A stretch of 64,000 nt of DNA from Micromonospora echinofusca (GTDB lineage Bacteria > Actinomycetota > Actinomycetes > Mycobacteriales > Micromonosporaceae). The notes beneath the pieces were generated by a model. That model did no database searches. It saw only the letters and a list, made by a program, of their open reading frames with translations, and was not told the DNA's origin. The DNA is taken from assembly GCF_900091445.1 (NCBI RefSeq), contig NZ_LT607733.1:1443501-1507500 (forward strand). The letters are read 5' to 3'. Shown piece by piece: positions 26,394 to 38,866 of this stretch. Made by a program: the position numbers and the translations under genes. Each line of letters begins with the position of its first letter. The stretch's first letter is position 1.

Positions 26394-27692
26394 TCATCGC
26401 ATGCCGCCGGCCACCGTCTCGGCCATGGCCGCCCGCAGCGCGAAGCCCTGCGAACCACGGGCCGCCTGCGGCCACAGCGCGGGCAGCAGCGTGCCGTGGT
26501 CGACCCCGATGACCCGCCAGCCGCTCTGCAACATGGCCAGCGCGGCGGCGCCGTGCGCGTGTTCGGCCTCGGCCCGGGCCTTGGCGGGCAGGTTGAGCCA
26601 GGTGGAGCTGTCGAGCAGGAAGCCGACGCAGGTGGCGCCGTTGCCGCGCAGCCCGGCCAGCAGCTCCGCCTCGGCCGTGCTCACCGAGCCGAACAGCCCG
26701 ATGATCAGGCCGCCGTCCGCCCGTTGCCGCACCCGCTGCACCAGGGTGGTGAGCTCGCCCTTCTTGTCGAGCCGCACCTCGGCGAGGTGGTCGAGGAGCA
26801 CCCCGTCGCCGGTCGCCTCGGAGGCGTCCACGTCGGCGCCGGAGCCGGTGACCAGACGCAGCTTGTAGCCGGCCTGCCGCAGGTGCACCGCGATGCTCGC
26901 CGCGGCGGAGACCGCCCACTCGAAGGAGGCCGTCGGCCCGTCGCCGCGGTGGCCGTACGCGCGGGTGTCCAGCACGACGGTGGCCCGGCTCTCCCAGGGC
27001 TGCTCCTCCCGGCGCACCATCAGCTCGCCGGTGCGCGCGGTCGACTTCCAGTGCACCCGGCGCAGGTCGTCACCCATCCGGTACTCCCGGGTGGCGGCGT
27101 CGTCCTCGCCGTGCACGGCGACGGAGCGGGCCCGGCTGTCGCCGCTGCCGGCGTACTCGCCGGGCAGACGCACCGAGGGCAGCGGGGTGACCTGCGGGAT
27201 GACGGTCAGGTGATCGGTGCTCGGGAACGCGCGGCTCAGCTCGCACAGCCCGAACGGGTCGGTCATCCGAACCACCAGCGGGCCCACCTCGTAGCGCCCC
27301 CGCACGTCGGCGCGCACCGTGTAGGCCACCGAGCTGGCCTGGTGGGCGCCGAGCCGCTCCAGCACCACGCGGGGCCGGCTGCCCAGCGCGTACGGCAGCC
27401 GGTCCTCCAGCAGCAGGGTGCCGGTGGGCAGCCGGGACATGTTCTGCAACCGCAGCACCACCCGGGAACTCGCCCCGACGGGCACCCGGTGCGGGTCCAG
27501 CGACCGGTTGCAGGCCAGCTTGTAGCGGCTGCGCCCGACGTAGGCCGCCGCCAGCAGCGGCAGGATGGCCAGCAGCACGGCCACCCGGAGCAGGTCCTTC
27601 TCGCCGAGGATGCCGGCCGAGACCGCCGCCGCGACCGCGGCCGCCAGGAAGGAACGGCCGCGGGTGGTCAGCCCTCGCAGCCCGTCGCGCAC
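26394..27692 (-). CDS. DUF58 domain protein
   Basis: 432-aa protein. Two N-terminal membrane helices (about residues 14-50) precede a beta-rich region, then the DUF58 signature YRMGDDLRRVHWKSTARTGELMVRREE and a von Willebrand A-like domain beginning RATVVLDTRA. DUF58 proteins accompany MoxR ATPases and are thought to act as their partners in assembling or activating other proteins. It lies 1 nt after moxR and 16 nt before the transglutaminase gene, so the three are one operon. Confidence 0.93.
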   Translation of the reverse strand: MRDGLRGLTTRGRSFLAAAVAAAVSAGILGEKDLLRVAVLLAILPLLAAAYVGRSRYKLACNRSLDPHRVPVGASSRVVLRLQNMSRLPTGTLLLEDRLPYALGSRPRVVLERLGAHQASSVAYTVRADVRGRYEVGPLVVRMTDPFGLCELSRAFPSTDHLTVIPQVTPLPSVRLPGEYAGSGDSRARSVAVHGEDDAATREYRMGDDLRRVHWKSTARTGELMVRREEQPWESRATVVLDTRAYGHRGDGPTASFEWAVSAAASIAVHLRQAGYKLRLVTGSGADVDASEATGDGVLLDHLAEVRLDKKGELTTLVQRVRQRADGGLIIGLFGSVSTAEAELLAGLRGNGATCVGFLLDSSTWLNLPAKARAEAEHAHGAAALAMLQSGWRVIGVDHGTLLPALWPQAARGSQGFALRAAMAETVAGGMR

Positions 27693-27693
27693 G

Positions 27694-28749
<1,056 letters not shown>

Positions 28750-29052
28750 GGGCCTCCTCCTCGTCGCCGGACGGCAGCTCTGTATAGAGCAGCTGGACCC
28801 GCCGTAGGGTTCGCGACGCCGAGCCTCGTCTGCCGCAGAAATCTCACTGGTCTCTCAGGCTAACCATGTTTGTCGCTGCCGCCGACCCCCGCAGGTAGAC
28901 GGTCGGTTACGCACCGAATATTCGCCGGGTCGGGGGAATCGGTGGTCGCTCTCGGTGCGATCCATGATCACGAAGGGCTGCCGTGACGCGTACGCGCCGG
29001 CCGTCCGTCCCGACCCGTGGTGGCGGGCCACGTGCGGGAGCGGACGGCGGGG
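28750..29052. other. Intergenic region between moxR and the leuS leader
   Basis: About 300 bp without a supportable gene. It holds the moxR promoter side (GCTCT...AGAGC around 28777-28790), a TAGCCT on the minus strand near 28858-28863, and a perfect 10-bp palindrome CGAATATTCG at 28915-28924. I see no T-box motif (no GGTGGNACCGCG), although leuS follows. Confidence 0.5.
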
Positions 29053-29058
29053 TACACT
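29053..29058 (+). promoter_or_regulatory. Probable -10 element of the leuS leader transcript
   Basis: TACACT lies 7 nt before the ATG of the leader peptide, so transcription would begin at or next to that ATG. No good -35 hexamer is visible at 17-18 nt upstream, which is common here. The same spacing is found at other probably leaderless genes in this window. Confidence 0.55.
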
Positions 29059-29065
29059 CCCGGTC

Positions 29066-29104
29066 ATGGCCGGATTCTTCCTGCTTCTTACCGGGCCGTG
29101 CTGA
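29066..29104 (+). CDS. leuS leader peptide
   Basis: Twelve codons reading MAGFFLLLTGPC and then TGA. Codons 6-8 are three consecutive Leu codons (CTG CTT CTT, 29081-29089). The CTT pair stands out in a genome that strongly prefers CTG and CTC. The stop codon lies at the end of the 5' arm of a hairpin that competes with an intrinsic terminator. It is too short for similarity evidence; the call rests on the Leu run, the promoter spacing and the downstream RNA structures ahead of leucyl-tRNA synthetase. Confidence 0.7.
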   Translation: MAGFFLLLTGPC

Positions 29105-29155
29105 TGCGCTGACGCGCGACAGCACGGCGGCCCCTCCTGCGCGAGGGGCTTTTTT
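29093..29155 (+). terminator. Attenuator: antiterminator hairpin and intrinsic terminator before leuS
   Basis: GCCGTGCTG (29095-29103) pairs with CAGCACGGC (29120-29128), and GGGCCG (29093-29098) can instead reach CGGCCC (29128-29133), which enters the terminator arm. The terminator is GCCCCTC (29130-29136) with GAGGGGC (29143-29149) followed by six T's (29150-29155), a rare true U-tract in this GC-rich sequence. A ribosome at the leader stop would cover the first arm and favour termination; one stalled on the Leu codons would leave that arm free to pair and block the terminator. Confidence 0.75.
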
Positions 29156-29329
29156 GTGCCCTCCGCCGGACGCCCCGGCGGTCGGCCCCGGCACCGGCGC
29201 CGGCCCTCGGGCGGCACGGCGCCGGGTGCGGACAGGACCGAGCCAGACCGACATGACCGCGCCGAGCGAGGTCAGCACCCAGCCCGGCCGTGGCGTGGCC
29301 GGCGGCGACGAGCGAAGCGAGGAGACGCC

Positions 29330-32164
<2,835 letters not shown>

Positions 32165-32177
32165 TCTTCCTGTGGGT

Positions 32178-32247
32178 CGATCATGCAGTCGTGGTGGGGG
32201 CGAAGTCCCCGGACCCGGATGAGTCGGGCACCACGACTGCATGATCG
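32178..32247. terminator. 19-bp perfect inverted repeat between convergent leuS and ABC genes
   Basis: The arm starting CGATCATGCAGTCG (32178-32196) is exactly complementary to 32229-32247. The 32-nt loop holds two smaller stems (GGGG 32197-32200 with CCCC 32207-32210; CCCG 32214-32217 with CGGG 32225-32228). Placement after two converging genes fits a bidirectional terminator. The ATGCATGATC-like ends are more AT-rich than the surroundings and look like a dispersed element. Confidence 0.8.
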
Positions 32248-32263
32248 GCGCGGCCGACCTGGA

Positions 32264-33118
32264 TCAGGGGTCGCGGCGGTGGGTGAGGGTCACGGCCGTC
32301 AGGGTCGCGGCCACGGACCAAGCGGCCAGGGTCAGCCAGGAGCCGGTGACGGTGGCCGGGTACGGGTCCGGGTTGAGGACGTCGGGGTGCACCTCGATCA
32401 GTCGTAGCCAGGCGGTGAGCGGCAGGGCGTTGTACGCCTCGGCGATCCACCGGTGCTCGTCGCTGTCCACCGCCATCGGCACCAGCACGAGCACCGCCGT
32501 GGCGGCGGCCACGGCCCCGGCGGCGTGCCGGGTGAGCGCGCCCAGACCCATCCCGACCAGCGCGCACACGGGCACCAGCACGGCGCTCGCCGCGACGGCG
32601 CGCAGCACGCCCGGCTCGCCGATCGACCAGCCGGCGCCCCGGTCGGCGAGGATCGCCTGGGACACCCAGAACGAGGTCGCCGCGGTGACCGTGCCGAACA
32701 CGAGCATGACCCCGGCCAGTACGGCGGCCTTCGCCGCGACCACCGCGCGGCGGGCCGGGACGGCGGCGAACGTGGCCCGGATCAGCCCGCTCTGGTGCTC
32801 GCCGACGATCGTCAGCGCGCCGACGGTGGCCGAGACGAGGATCAGCAGCAGGTAGCCGGCCTCGGGGAAGGCGTCGCGCACCGGCCCGTACAGGCGGAAC
32901 ATCTCCCGGCGCCCCTCCGGGTACGCCGGCCAGTTCCGGTGGTCGGCGAGGCTGGCGTTGACGCTGACCCCCACCACGAACAGGAGGACCAGGGGCAGCG
33001 TCCAGCGGGTCGAGCGCAGCGACCACAGCTTGATCCACTCGGCGGCCAGCAGGTCGCGGAACCGGGCCGGTGGCCCGGTCACGGTCGGTCGGCGGGTCGC
33101 CCCGGTCACGGCGGTCAT
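32264..33118 (-). CDS. ABC transporter permease
   Basis: 284-aa ABC-2-type permease with six predicted membrane helices. The N-terminal RFRDLLAAEWIKLWSLRSTRWT is the amphipathic entry segment common in actinobacterial ABC-2 permeases, and LVSATVGALTIVGEHQSGLIRATF is the conserved first helix pair. The substrate is unknown (peptides, antibiotics or lipids in relatives). The ATG overlaps the ATPase stop by 4 bp. It is probably controlled by the divergent two-component system. Confidence 0.9.
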   Translation of the reverse strand: MTAVTGATRRPTVTGPPARFRDLLAAEWIKLWSLRSTRWTLPLVLLFVVGVSVNASLADHRNWPAYPEGRREMFRLYGPVRDAFPEAGYLLLILVSATVGALTIVGEHQSGLIRATFAAVPARRAVVAAKAAVLAGVMLVFGTVTAATSFWVSQAILADRGAGWSIGEPGVLRAVAASAVLVPVCALVGMGLGALTRHAAGAVAAATAVLVLVPMAVDSDEHRWIAEAYNALPLTAWLRLIEVHPDVLNPDPYPATVTGSWLTLAAWSVAATLTAVTLTHRRDP

Positions 33119-34029
33119 CGGATCCCCTCCCCGGCGAGGTACTCCACGCTGTCGGCGGTGAGCGCCATGAAGGCGTCCTCCAGCGAGGCCGTGCGGGTGC
33201 TCAACTCGTGCAGCCCGATGCGGTGGGCGAGCGCGAGGTCGCCGATGCGCGCGGCCGTCAGGCCGGTCACGATCAGCGCGCCGGCGTCGCCCGGCCGCAC
33301 GTCCGCGCCCTCCGCCGCCAGCACGGCGGCCAGGCCCGCCGCGTCGGGCGTACGGACGGACACGCCGGCCCGGGTGCTCCCGGCGGCGAACTCGGCGAGA
33401 CTCTGTTCGGCGATGAGCCGGCCCCGGCCGATCACCACGAGCCGGTCGACGCAGTTCTGCATTTCGCTCATCAGGTGGCTGGAGACGAAGACCGTGCGCC
33501 CCTCGGCGGCCAGCCGCCGGAACAGGTCCCGTACCCAGCGCACCCCCTCCGGGTCGAGGCCGTTGAACGGCTCGTCGAAGAGCAGCACGGGCGGGTCCCC
33601 GAGCAGCGCGGCGGCGATCCCGAGCCGCTGCCGCATGCCGAGGGAGAAGCCGCCGATGCGCCGCCGCGCGGCGGCCGACAGCCCCACCTCCCGCAGCACC
33701 TCGTCGACCCGGCCACGCGCGATGCCGTTGCTGCGGGCCAGGGCCCACAGGTGCGCGACGGCGCTGCGCCCGCCGTGCACGTCGCCGGCGTCCAGCAGCG
33801 CGCCGGCGTGACGCAGCCCGCGCGGTCGGTCGGCGAACCGGACCCCGTCCACGGTGACGGTGCCGCTGGTCGGTTCGGTGAGCCCGATGATCATCCGTAG
33901 CGTGGTGGACTTGCCGGCCCCGTTGGGGCCCAGGAACCCGGTCACGTGGCCGGGGCGCACGGTCAGGGTGAGGTCGTCGACGGCCGTCGTGCGGCCGTAC
34001 CGTCTCGTCAGGGCGTTCAGTTCGATCAC
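33115..34029 (-). CDS. ABC transporter ATP-binding protein
   Basis: 304-aa ATPase of the exporter. Walker A is GPNGAGKST (residues 34-42), the signature loop is FSLGMRQRLGIAAALL (Gln/Gly replacements usual in DrrA-like proteins), Walker B LLFDEPFNGLDPEG, with the H-loop in VFVSSHLMSEM. A C-terminal extension of about 90 residues is typical for drug/bacteriocin-type exporters. The start is placed at GTG 34029 (VIELNALTRRYG), matching the family N-terminus; GTG 34038 is possible. It pairs with the overlapping permease. Confidence 0.92.
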   Translation of the reverse strand: MIELNALTRRYGRTTAVDDLTLTVRPGHVTGFLGPNGAGKSTTLRMIIGLTEPTSGTVTVDGVRFADRPRGLRHAGALLDAGDVHGGRSAVAHLWALARSNGIARGRVDEVLREVGLSAAARRRIGGFSLGMRQRLGIAAALLGDPPVLLFDEPFNGLDPEGVRWVRDLFRRLAAEGRTVFVSSHLMSEMQNCVDRLVVIGRGRLIAEQSLAEFAAGSTRAGVSVRTPDAAGLAAVLAAEGADVRPGDAGALIVTGLTAARIGDLALAHRIGLHELSTRTASLEDAFMALTADSVEYLAGEGIR

Positions 34030-34162
34030 TTCACCCACGCTGCCGGGTGACGGCCGTCGCGGCGTCGCCCCGGCGGGCACATCCGGCGGCCGGCGACCCG
34101 CCCCGGGGCGTACGCCCGCGGGCCGATGCCCGGGCGGCGGTGGGCTGGCTACCGTGTGCGGC

Positions 34163-35461
34163 ATGGATGCGACCGCGCCGCCGCCGCGCCGCGCCCCGGC
34201 GTCGGCGCGGGCGGTACTGCCCTGGCTCGGCGTCGCGGTGCTGCCGGTCGCCGTGCTGATGGCCCCGGTCGTGGCGTCGAGCCGCAACGGCGTGGGGTTC
34301 GGCGACTGGTGGCTCGCCGAGCGCTACCTGGTTCCGCTGCTGGCCGTGGCCCCGCCCGCCGGCCTGCTGCGGCGCCGGCCGGTGCTGGCCCTGGCGCTGA
34401 TGCTGGTCGCGGCGTGCGTGGTCACCGTGGTCGTCAACGTCCCCGAGGACGGCTACCTGACCGACATCTGGTACGCGCAGTTCCTGGCTGTCGACCTGGT
34501 GGTGGGGCTGATCGCGGCGGGGAGGTCCCGCCGCGTCTCGGTGCCGGTGGCCGTCGTGGCGCTCGCCGTGCAGATCACCGCGAGCTTCGTGAACCCCTCC
34601 ACCGACCCGGTGAGCCGGGCCACGCTCTCCGTGTTGGCGGTCGTCACCGCGTGGACGGTCGGTAACTCCGTGCGGGCCCGGCGCGGCTACGCCGAGGCGC
34701 TGCGGTCGCACGCCGCCGCCGAGGCGGTCACCGCCGAGCGGCTGCGCATCGCCCGCGAACTGCACGACATGGTCGCCCACAGCATCGGGGTGATCGCCAT
34801 CCAGGCCGGCGTGGGGGCCCGGGTCATCGACACCCAGCCGGCCCAGGCGCGCGCCGCGCTGGCCACCATCGAGGCGACCAGCCGCGACACCCTGGCCGGC
34901 CTTCGGCGTACGCTCGGCGCGCTGCGCCGCCCCCAGTCGGAGTCGGCGTCGCTGGATCCGACGCCCGGGCTGGCCGACCTCGACCGGCTGGTCACGGCCG
35001 CCGCCGACGCCGGGGTGCGGGTGGACCTGCGGCGCGGCGGCGAACGGCGGCCGGTCCCGGCCGAGGTCGACCTCGCCGCGTTCCGCATCGTGCAGGAGGC
35101 GCTCACCAACGTGGTACGACACGCGGGCAGCGACCGGTGCCGGGTCACCGTCACGTACGGTCCCGACGAGGTCGCGGTGGAGGTCGTCGACGACGGCCGG
35201 GGCGGCGCGGTCGGCGGCGAGGGACACGGCATCGTCGGCATGCGGGAACGGGTCGCCCTCACCGGCGGGCGGTTCCACGCCGGGCCGCGCCCGGCGGGCG
35301 GCTTCCGGGTGGCGGCGTGGCTGCCGACGCCGACGGCGGCATCACCGGCGGGGCTGCCGGGGCCGACGGCGACGGCGGCGACGGCGGCGACGGCGGCATC
35401 ACCGGTGTCGCCGGCGGCGGTGGAGCCGGCCGGGTCGCGGACCGGGGCGGGGGAGCGGTGA
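34163..35461 (+). CDS. NarL-type sensor histidine kinase
   Basis: 432-aa sensor kinase with five predicted membrane helices (residues 19-170), a dimerisation/phosphoacceptor segment RLRIARELHDMVAHSIGVIA (His201) and a HATPase domain with FRIVQEALTNVVRHAG and GHGIVGMRERV. There is no separate extracellular sensor domain, so it probably senses a membrane signal. The C-terminal 45 residues are Ala/Thr/Pro-rich, built from short GAC-GGC-type repeats. TACCGT (34150-34155) 7 nt before the ATG suggests a leaderless start. Its stop overlaps the regulator start by 4 bp. Confidence 0.93.
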   Translation: MDATAPPPRRAPASARAVLPWLGVAVLPVAVLMAPVVASSRNGVGFGDWWLAERYLVPLLAVAPPAGLLRRRPVLALALMLVAACVVTVVVNVPEDGYLTDIWYAQFLAVDLVVGLIAAGRSRRVSVPVAVVALAVQITASFVNPSTDPVSRATLSVLAVVTAWTVGNSVRARRGYAEALRSHAAAEAVTAERLRIARELHDMVAHSIGVIAIQAGVGARVIDTQPAQARAALATIEATSRDTLAGLRRTLGALRRPQSESASLDPTPGLADLDRLVTAAADAGVRVDLRRGGERRPVPAEVDLAAFRIVQEALTNVVRHAGSDRCRVTVTYGPDEVAVEVVDDGRGGAVGGEGHGIVGMRERVALTGGRFHAGPRPAGGFRVAAWLPTPTAASPAGLPGPTATAATAATAASPVSPAAVEPAGSRTGAGER

Positions 35462-36114
35462 GCGTCCGGGTGCTGCTCGTCGACGACCAGCCACTGGTCC
35501 GCGCCGGCCTGCGGGTGCTCATCGCCGACGCCCCCGACATCGACGTCGTCGGCGAGGCGGGCACGGGGGCCGAGGCGGTACGGCTGGCCCGCGAGGTCGT
35601 GCCGGACGTGGTGCTGATGGACCTGCGGATGCCCGGCATGGACGGCATCCAGGCCACCCGCGCGATCACCGCGCACGGCGGCGTCACCCGCGTCCTCGTG
35701 CTCACCACCTTCGACGACGACGCACACGTGCACGCCGCGCTGCGCGCCGGCGCGAGCGGGTTCCTGGTCAAGGACATGGCGCTGGACGACATCCTGGGCG
35801 CCGTCCGGGTGGTCGCCGCCGGGGACGCGCTGATCGCCCCGGGGGTCACCCGCCGGCTCATCGCCGAGTTCGCCCGCCGACCGGCCCCCGCCGCCCCGAC
35901 CCGGGCTCTCGACGGCGTCACCGAGCGGGAGCGCGAGGTGCTGACGCTCGTCGGCCGGGGCCTGTCCAACGGCGAGATCGCCGCCGAGCTGGTGATCAGC
36001 GCGGCCACCGCCAAGGCGCACGTGGCCCGGCTGTTCAGCAAGCTGGGCGCCCGCGACCGGGTGCACCTCGTCATCGTGGCCTACGAGGCGGGGCTGGTCT
36101 CCCCGGCGGGATGA
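35458..36114 (+). CDS. NarL/LuxR-family response regulator
   Basis: 218-aa regulator. The receiver domain has the acidic pair DD (residues 9-10), phospho-acceptor Asp55 (VVLMDLRMPGMDG), Thr and Lys positions in LVLTTFDDD and FLVKDM. The C-terminal LuxR HTH is TEREREVLTLVGRGLSNGEIAAELVISAATAKAHVARLFSKLG. It is cotranscribed with the kinase (GTGA overlap). The ABC exporter genes on the opposite strand are the likely target, a common arrangement. Confidence 0.95.
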   Translation: MSVRVLLVDDQPLVRAGLRVLIADAPDIDVVGEAGTGAEAVRLAREVVPDVVLMDLRMPGMDGIQATRAITAHGGVTRVLVLTTFDDDAHVHAALRAGASGFLVKDMALDDILGAVRVVAAGDALIAPGVTRRLIAEFARRPAPAAPTRALDGVTEREREVLTLVGRGLSNGEIAAELVISAATAKAHVARLFSKLGARDRVHLVIVAYEAGLVSPAG

Positions 36115-36214
36115 GGCGAACCGCGGGCGACCTGCCCCCGCCCCCGCCCCGCCGCCGTGCGGCGTCCGCCCCGCGCCCGATCTTGCGGCCCAGCGCGGGG
36201 CGGTGCGGGGGGCC

Positions 36215-36898
36215 TCAGCTCGGCCCGAGCCGGCGCTGCCGCTCGGCGCGCCACCAGCGCCGGATCAGCACGACGCTGGCGACGAGGCCGAGCGCGGCCG
36301 GCGCTGCGCCGAACCAGTTCATGTCGCCCGGGGAGGTGACCGCCGCGCCCACCGCCGCGTAGCCGAACGCGGTGGGCGCGGACGCGATCACGCTGCCCGC
36401 GAGGAACGGCACGACCCGGGCGCCGGTGGTGCCGTAGCCGTAGCTGACCAGCCCGAAGCCGGCGATCGGCAGCAGCCGTACGGTGATCACGCCGAGGACG
36501 CTCTGCCGGGCGAACCAGCCGTCCAGCCGGGCCAGCCGGCCGCGTACCCGCTCGGCGACGAACTCCCGCCCGAGGAGGCGGCCGACCGCGAAGCCCAGCG
36601 CCGCCGCGAGCAGGGCGGCGCCCAGCGCGTACGCGGCGCCCTCCAGCGCGCCGAAGATCGCCCCCGAGGCGAGCGTGATGAAGGTCCGGGGGACCAGTGC
36701 GACCAGCAGCAGCGCCCCGCCGAGGATCGCCGCCACGGGGGCGAGGGCGCCCATCCGGTCGGCCAGCCGGGGCAGTTGGTGCGCCTCGGGCAGGTCGACG
36801 ATGAGCAGCACCGCCCCGAAGGTGACGAGCAGGAGCAGCAGCAGGGCGAAGCGGACGGCCGACGGCTGGCGCAGCAGCCGCCGGACGGCCGGGATCAT
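36215..36898 (-). CDS. TVP38/TMEM64 (DedA-like SNARE-associated) membrane protein
   Basis: 227-aa polytopic membrane protein. The family core reads LVALVPRTFITLASGAIFGALEGAAYALGAALLAAALGFAVGRLLGREF and ITVRLLPIAGFGLVSYGYGTTG, the re-entrant loops with conserved Pro/Gly/Arg of VTT/DedA-type proteins linked to lipid (undecaprenyl phosphate or phospholipid) flipping. Its ATG overlaps the gatD stop by 4 bp, so it is made with the lipid II amidation enzymes; a lipid-carrier role would fit but is inferred. Confidence 0.87.
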   Translation of the reverse strand: MIPAVRRLLRQPSAVRFALLLLLLVTFGAVLLIVDLPEAHQLPRLADRMGALAPVAAILGGALLLVALVPRTFITLASGAIFGALEGAAYALGAALLAAALGFAVGRLLGREFVAERVRGRLARLDGWFARQSVLGVITVRLLPIAGFGLVSYGYGTTGARVVPFLAGSVIASAPTAFGYAAVGAAVTSPGDMNWFGAAPAALGLVASVVLIRRWWRAERQRRLGPS

Positions 36899-37614
36899 GC
36901 CCTGGCGGCGGCCACCGCGGCGCGGCGCTCGGCGCGCAGCCGGTCCGACCAGGTGTCGTCCAGCGGCGGGAGCTGGTGCACGCCCGTGGCCCAGCGCAGC
37001 AGCAGGTCCGCCAGCGCGGGGTTGCGGGCCAGTGCCGGGCCGTGCGAATACGTGCCGAGCAGCTTGCCCCGCCACGCCCCCTCGGTGGCGCCGTCGTTGC
37101 CGACCCCGGCGGTGACCCGGGCCAGCGGGGAGACCCCCGGGCCGAGGTGGGTACGCCCACCGTGGTTCTCGAACCCGGTCAGTGCCGGTACGCCCAGCCG
37201 CGGGTCGATCTCGCCGGCCAACTCGCCGACGGCGCGCGTCGGCCCCCGGTCGGAGGAGAGGTCGAGCAGCTCCAGCCCGGCGCAGAGGGTGCCCTTGGCG
37301 AAGAAGGAGGTGCCGAGGAGCTGGTAGCCGGCGCAGACACCGAACACGACCGAGCCCTGGGCGACGGCCCGGTGCAGGCCGCCGTCGGCGAGCAGCCGCT
37401 GCGCGCCGAGCGCCTGCGGGCCGTCCTCGCCGCCACCGATGAGGTAGATGTCGGCGGTGGAGGGCAGGCGCTGGTCGGAGCGCACCTCCAGCACCTCGAC
37501 CGGGAAGCCGCGCTGGCGCGCCCGGCGGGCGAGGATCAGCGCGTTGCCCCGGTCGCCGTAGGTGGAGAGCAGGTCGGGGTAGATCCAGACGATGCGCAGG
37601 CTCTCAGTTGACAC
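36895..37614 (-). CDS. gatD: Lipid II isoglutaminyl synthase, glutamine amidotransferase subunit GatD
   Basis: 239-aa class I glutaminase subunit that supplies ammonia for amidating D-Glu of lipid II. The nucleophile is Cys94 (VVFGVCAGYQLLG) and the catalytic His is His191 (LLGTYSHGPALARNP). RIVWIYPDLLSTYGDRGNALIL is the typical N-terminus. The GTG start lies inside the end of murT (11-bp overlap), as expected for an obligate MurT-GatD heterodimer. Confidence 0.95.
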   Translation of the reverse strand: MSTESLRIVWIYPDLLSTYGDRGNALILARRARQRGFPVEVLEVRSDQRLPSTADIYLIGGGEDGPQALGAQRLLADGGLHRAVAQGSVVFGVCAGYQLLGTSFFAKGTLCAGLELLDLSSDRGPTRAVGELAGEIDPRLGVPALTGFENHGGRTHLGPGVSPLARVTAGVGNDGATEGAWRGKLLGTYSHGPALARNPALADLLLRWATGVHQLPPLDDTWSDRLRAERRAAVAAARA

Positions 37615-38866
37615 GATCCAACTCCGCTCGGATGTCCTGGAACGCGGTGTAGTTCGCGATGACCTCCAGGCGCCCCGGGGGCACCGACCGGACGGCGTCG
37701 GCGAATGTCCGCACATGCTGGAAGGGCACGTCGTTGACCTCCAGCCGGACCGCGAGGTCGTACGCGCGGTCGCCGGTGATCAGCACCTGCCGGCCCCGTA
37801 GCGGGGCGAAGTCGACGTCGAAGAGCCACGAGGTGTCCAGCCCGTCGGGGTCCCGGGCGTTGATGGAGAGCAGTGTCGGGGCGACGTCGGCCATGTCGAA
37901 GGCCTCCAGCCAGCTGGCCGGGTTCTTCGCCAGCAGCAGCCGGATGTTGCGCCCGTCCCGGTCGACCTGGGCGTAGCGGCCCGCGACGGAGGTGACGGAG
38001 CCGAGCTGGAGCACGGCGTCCACGGGCCGGACGCCGAACTCGGCGGCGACGGCCAGCGCGGTCGCGGCGTTGCCGACGTTGACCTTGCCGGGGAGTTGGA
38101 GCTTGACCTTGTGCCACGCGCCCGTCGGGTCGAGCACGCCGTCGTCCTCCACCGTCCACTGCGGCTCGGGCCGACGCAGCGGGCAGCCGCTGCACCACCA
38201 CTGGTCGTCGGAGCGCTGGATGGTGGAACCGCACTCGGGGCAGACCCAGGAGTCGTCGTGCCAGCGCTGCCCGGCGCTGAACCAGGTGACGTGCGGCGGG
38301 GCGATGCGGTGGTCGTGGTTGGGCGGCGGGGTGGCGGCCCACACCACCATCGGGTCGTCGGCGTTGGCGACGATGCGTACGTTGGTGTGCCGGACCAGCG
38401 CGGCGCGCCAGAGCTGCGCCATCATGGCGACCTCCTTGGCCCGGTCGAGCTGGTCGCGGGAGAGGTTGAGCAGCGCCACCACGTGCGGCTCGGTGGCGTC
38501 CAGCACCTGGGCGAGGTAGTGCTCGTCGACCTCCAGCACGGCGTAGGGCGTGCTGCCGGCCTTGGCGAGCGCCGAGGTGTGCCCGGTCGGCATGTTGGCG
38601 CCGAACGAGTTGGTGGCGACGCGACCGAGCACCCCGACCGCCGCGGCGGTGAGCCGGGTGGTGGTGGTCTTGCCGTTGGTGCCGGAGATCAGGGCGATCG
38701 CGCGCCCGGCCGACAGGTGGGCCAGCAGGTCCGGGTCGATCTTCAGGCCGATCCAGCCGCCGATCACCGAGCCGTCACCGCGCCCCGCGGCCCGCGACAG
38801 CGCCGCGGCGGTCCGCGACACCGAGCTGGCCACCTTTGCCCGCAGGGGCATCTTCGCGTCCGTCAC
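37604..38866 (-). CDS. murT: Lipid II isoglutaminyl synthase, Mur ligase-like subunit MurT
   Basis: 420-aa Mur-ligase-fold ATPase that activates the alpha-carboxyl of D-Glu in lipid II for amidation. The P-loop is [11 protein letters not shown] (residues 60-70). A Cys4 zinc ribbon (Cys209, Cys212, Cys225, Cys228) interrupts the central domain and marks MurT against MurE/MurF. The C-terminal domain follows with [17 protein letters not shown] and [21 protein letters not shown] (38874-38879, minus strand) 7 nt before the GTG suggests a leaderless start. It is divergent from mraZ. Confidence 0.95.
   Translation of the reverse strand: MTDAKMPLRAKVASSVSRTAAALSRAAGRGDGSVIGGWIGLKIDPDLLAHLSAGRAIALISGTNGKTTTTRLTAAAVGVLGRVATNSFGANMPTGHTSALAKAGSTPYAVLEVDEHYLAQVLDATEPHVVALLNLSRDQLDRAKEVAMMAQLWRAALVRHTNVRIVANADDPMVVWAATPPPNHDHRIAPPHVTWFSAGQRWHDDSWVCPECGSTIQRSDDQWWCSGCPLRRPEPQWTVEDDGVLDPTGAWHKVKLQLPGKVNVGNAATALAVAAEFGVRPVDAVLQLGSVTSVAGRYAQVDRDGRNIRLLLAKNPASWLEAFDMADVAPTLLSINARDPDGLDTSWLFDVDFAPLRGRQVLITGDRAYDLAVRLEVNDVPFQHVRTFADAVRSVPPGRLEVIANYTAFQDIRAELDRVN

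Noticed and set aside
29059-29329. T-box riboswitch upstream of leuS
   Set aside because: No T-box consensus (GGTGGNACCGCG) or specifier-loop layout; the Leu-rich leader peptide and terminator fit ribosome-mediated attenuation better.
37604-38866. murT considered as the displaced murD
   Set aside because: It has the MurT-specific Cys4 zinc ribbon and overlaps gatD; it lacks the MurD domain arrangement.
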